Positions 45,823 to 46,467 of a stretch of 46,467 bases of DNA are shown here, in pieces. Within the stretch, counting starts at the first letter, position 1; each line of letters begins with the position of its first letter. Both the position numbers and the translations under genes were made by a program. Under the pieces are notes generated by a model. That model worked only from the letters and a program-made list of their open reading frames with translations, was not told where the DNA came from and did no database searches. This stretch comes from Antarcticimicrobium sp. (GTDB taxonomy: Bacteria > Pseudomonadota > Alphaproteobacteria > Rhodobacterales > Rhodobacteraceae), in contig NZ_JARGPK010000016.1 in assembly GCF_029212575.1 (NCBI RefSeq), forward strand, positions 1-46,467, read 5' to 3'.

Positions 45823-45863
45823 AAAAACGGCGGGTTGATCTGCTGCCACTGATCAACCCGCCG
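45823..45863 (-). terminator. Intrinsic terminator in the mraZ leader
   Basis: On the minus strand a 13-bp perfect stem (45863-45851 with 45840-45828, CGGCGGGTTGATC / GATCAACCCGCCG) with a ten-base loop is followed directly by TTTTT (45827-45823). It lies 52 bases upstream of the mraZ start on the same strand, so transcripts from the cluster promoter must read through it. It can act as an attenuator and as the 3' end of a leader RNA. Confidence 0.85.
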
Positions 45864-46180
45864 CCCTTGTCCCGCTCTGCGGGGTGTCCGACTGCGCGCG
45901 CCACCTGGGGGGATGTCTGCTCGCCCGCGCGCCGGATCTCTTGGTTAGATGAAAGCGAAGTGCCTGTATGAAACCTGCTTTATTATTCTGGTCCGGGGTC
46001 TTCCGCCCCTGTGTCCTCGTCTTCATCCGATGAACAAGAGATGCCACGGGAATTGATGGAAATCAATTGGAATTTGAGGGATCCGCTGGAATTTAGGCCT
46101 GATAAGCCTCTCGAAGCTTGGCAAAAACCCCGGCATTCGTCAGAATTTTCCCACCACCTAGCCACCCTTCAGGTCATAGA
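45823..46180 (-). ncRNA. upsM: Probable UpsM-like leader sRNA upstream of mraZ
   Basis: In Rhodobacter sphaeroides the dcw cluster has a long 5' leader from which the abundant sRNA UpsM arises by partial termination just before mraZ. The same layout is seen here: several hundred AT-richer bases without a credible gene, ending in a strong terminator, then mraZ on the same strand. The 3' end is well defined (about 45823); the 5' end given is an estimate from the possible promoter and MraZ-box-like region and may be off by 100 bases or more. No sequence alignment to UpsM was possible. Confidence 0.5.
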
Positions 46181-46205
46181 CACAACATATAGACTTTTCC
46201 GTTAC

Positions 46206-46231
46206 CCCCAGATTTCTCCCAGAAAATCCCG
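46206..46231 (-). promoter_or_regulatory. Possible MraZ-box repeats
   Basis: On the minus strand CGGGA (46231-46227), TGGGA (46221-46217) and TGGGG (46210-46206) recur at 10 and 11 bases. MraZ boxes in other bacteria are TGGGN repeats with five-base spacers near the mraZ promoter. A TATATG stretch at 46187-46182 downstream could be a -10 element. The distance to mraZ (about 440 bases) fits a long leader. Further GTGG copies occur near 46150-46168. Confidence 0.4.
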
Positions 46232-46265
46232 TATGTTTTTCAATATTCGGTAGCCTCAGACATAT

Positions 46266-46280
46266 GTTCTTTTTATGTTC
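46266..46280. promoter_or_regulatory. LexA-type SOS box
   Basis: GTTC-TTTTTAT-GTTC is a perfect GTTC-N7-GTTC, the direct-repeat LexA operator of alphaproteobacteria. It stands about 40 bases upstream of the possible MraZ boxes on the dcw side. The controlled gene may be divergent and lie to the right, beyond the window. Confidence 0.55.
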
Positions 46281-46467
46281 TTCGCTTTCCTGTTCGAATC
46301 AACGCCGACCACACCGTTTTTTCCAATCCTCTGGGAAGGTCTCGGGCGCGCGTCCATGATCCACGCCATCGGTCCCGCGATTTCCCGTGGCCGTCCACGG
46401 CGCGGTATGTGCCGCCGCCTTGCACGTCCCCACCCTGAACCGGCACGGGCAATGCGTTGGGCCATTT
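46281..46467. other. Right-edge segment, no supported gene
   Basis: A plus-strand frame is open from an ATG at 46275 (inside the SOS box) or 46356 to the edge, and the minus strand is also open. Neither translation looks like a known family, so no gene is called. If a plus-strand gene starts here, it would be the natural SOS target. Confidence 0.3.

Noticed and set aside
46011-46253. 80-residue plus-strand frame with an ATG
   Set aside because: No ribosome-binding site or family resemblance, and it lies antisense to the probable mraZ leader RNA; left uncalled.
45850-46467. RNase P RNA gene in the mraZ upstream region
   Set aside because: The conserved GAGGAAAGTCCGGGC-type start and the matching 3' motif are absent on both strands.

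Overview
This is a high-GC, gene-dense chromosomal segment from an alphaproteobacterium, most probably a Rhodobacterales (roseobacter-type) bacterium. The evidence is glyQ and glyS flanking a small membrane protein, the BolA / J-domain / CobS / CobT block, paired DUF2484-like proteins next to murB, FtsZ with a long linker, a meso-DAP type MurE, and an mraZ leader that looks like the Rhodobacter UpsM region. No tRNA, rRNA, CRISPR array, insertion sequence or prophage gene was found.

Layout. 1-3718 (minus): the class II glycyl-tRNA synthetase genes glyQ and glyS (glyS runs off the left edge) with a membrane-anchored protein between them. 3887-14297 (mostly plus): an exported peptidoglycan-binding protein with a dead trypsin-like domain, a DUF4177 protein, BolA (minus), a J-domain protein, Tat-type MsrB (minus), the cobaltochelatase genes cobS and cobT separated by a racemase-like gene, an M24 aminopeptidase P and a DUF427 protein. 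14379-16943 (minus): two tandem RTX calcium-binding proteins behind a helically phased TAAC array. 17152-22586 (minus): a ClC protein, then recN, bamD and lpxC. 22799-45771 (minus, with one plus-strand gene): the dcw division and cell-wall cluster, listed here from its promoter end as mraZ, rsmH, ftsL, ftsI, murE, [murF remnant], mraY, SDR, murD, (plus-strand flavoprotein), ftsW, murG, murC, unknown 531-aa gene, APC permease, two DUF2484-like genes, a small membrane protein, murB, [ddl remnant], ftsQ, ftsA, ftsZ. 45772-46467: a long mraZ leader with an intrinsic terminator, MraZ-box-like repeats and a LexA-type SOS box.

How the genes work together. The dcw genes make lipid-linked peptidoglycan precursors (MurB, MurC, MurD, MurE, MraY, MurG) and the division machine (FtsL, FtsI, FtsW, FtsQ, FtsA, FtsZ). 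LpxC and BamD add outer-membrane biogenesis. The most striking observation is that the two consecutive steps that make and attach D-Ala-D-Ala are both missing here: ddl is reduced to about 78 codons and murF to about 30, each at its normal place with operon junctions intact. FtsI, whose substrate is a D-Ala-D-Ala pentapeptide, keeps all catalytic motifs, so the two activities must come from elsewhere, unless both deletions are recent or are assembly errors. Other points worth a second look are the pseudo-protease, the racemase lacking both usual cysteines, the phased TAAC array, the unknown gene and permease inserted between murC and murB, and the layered mraZ leader.
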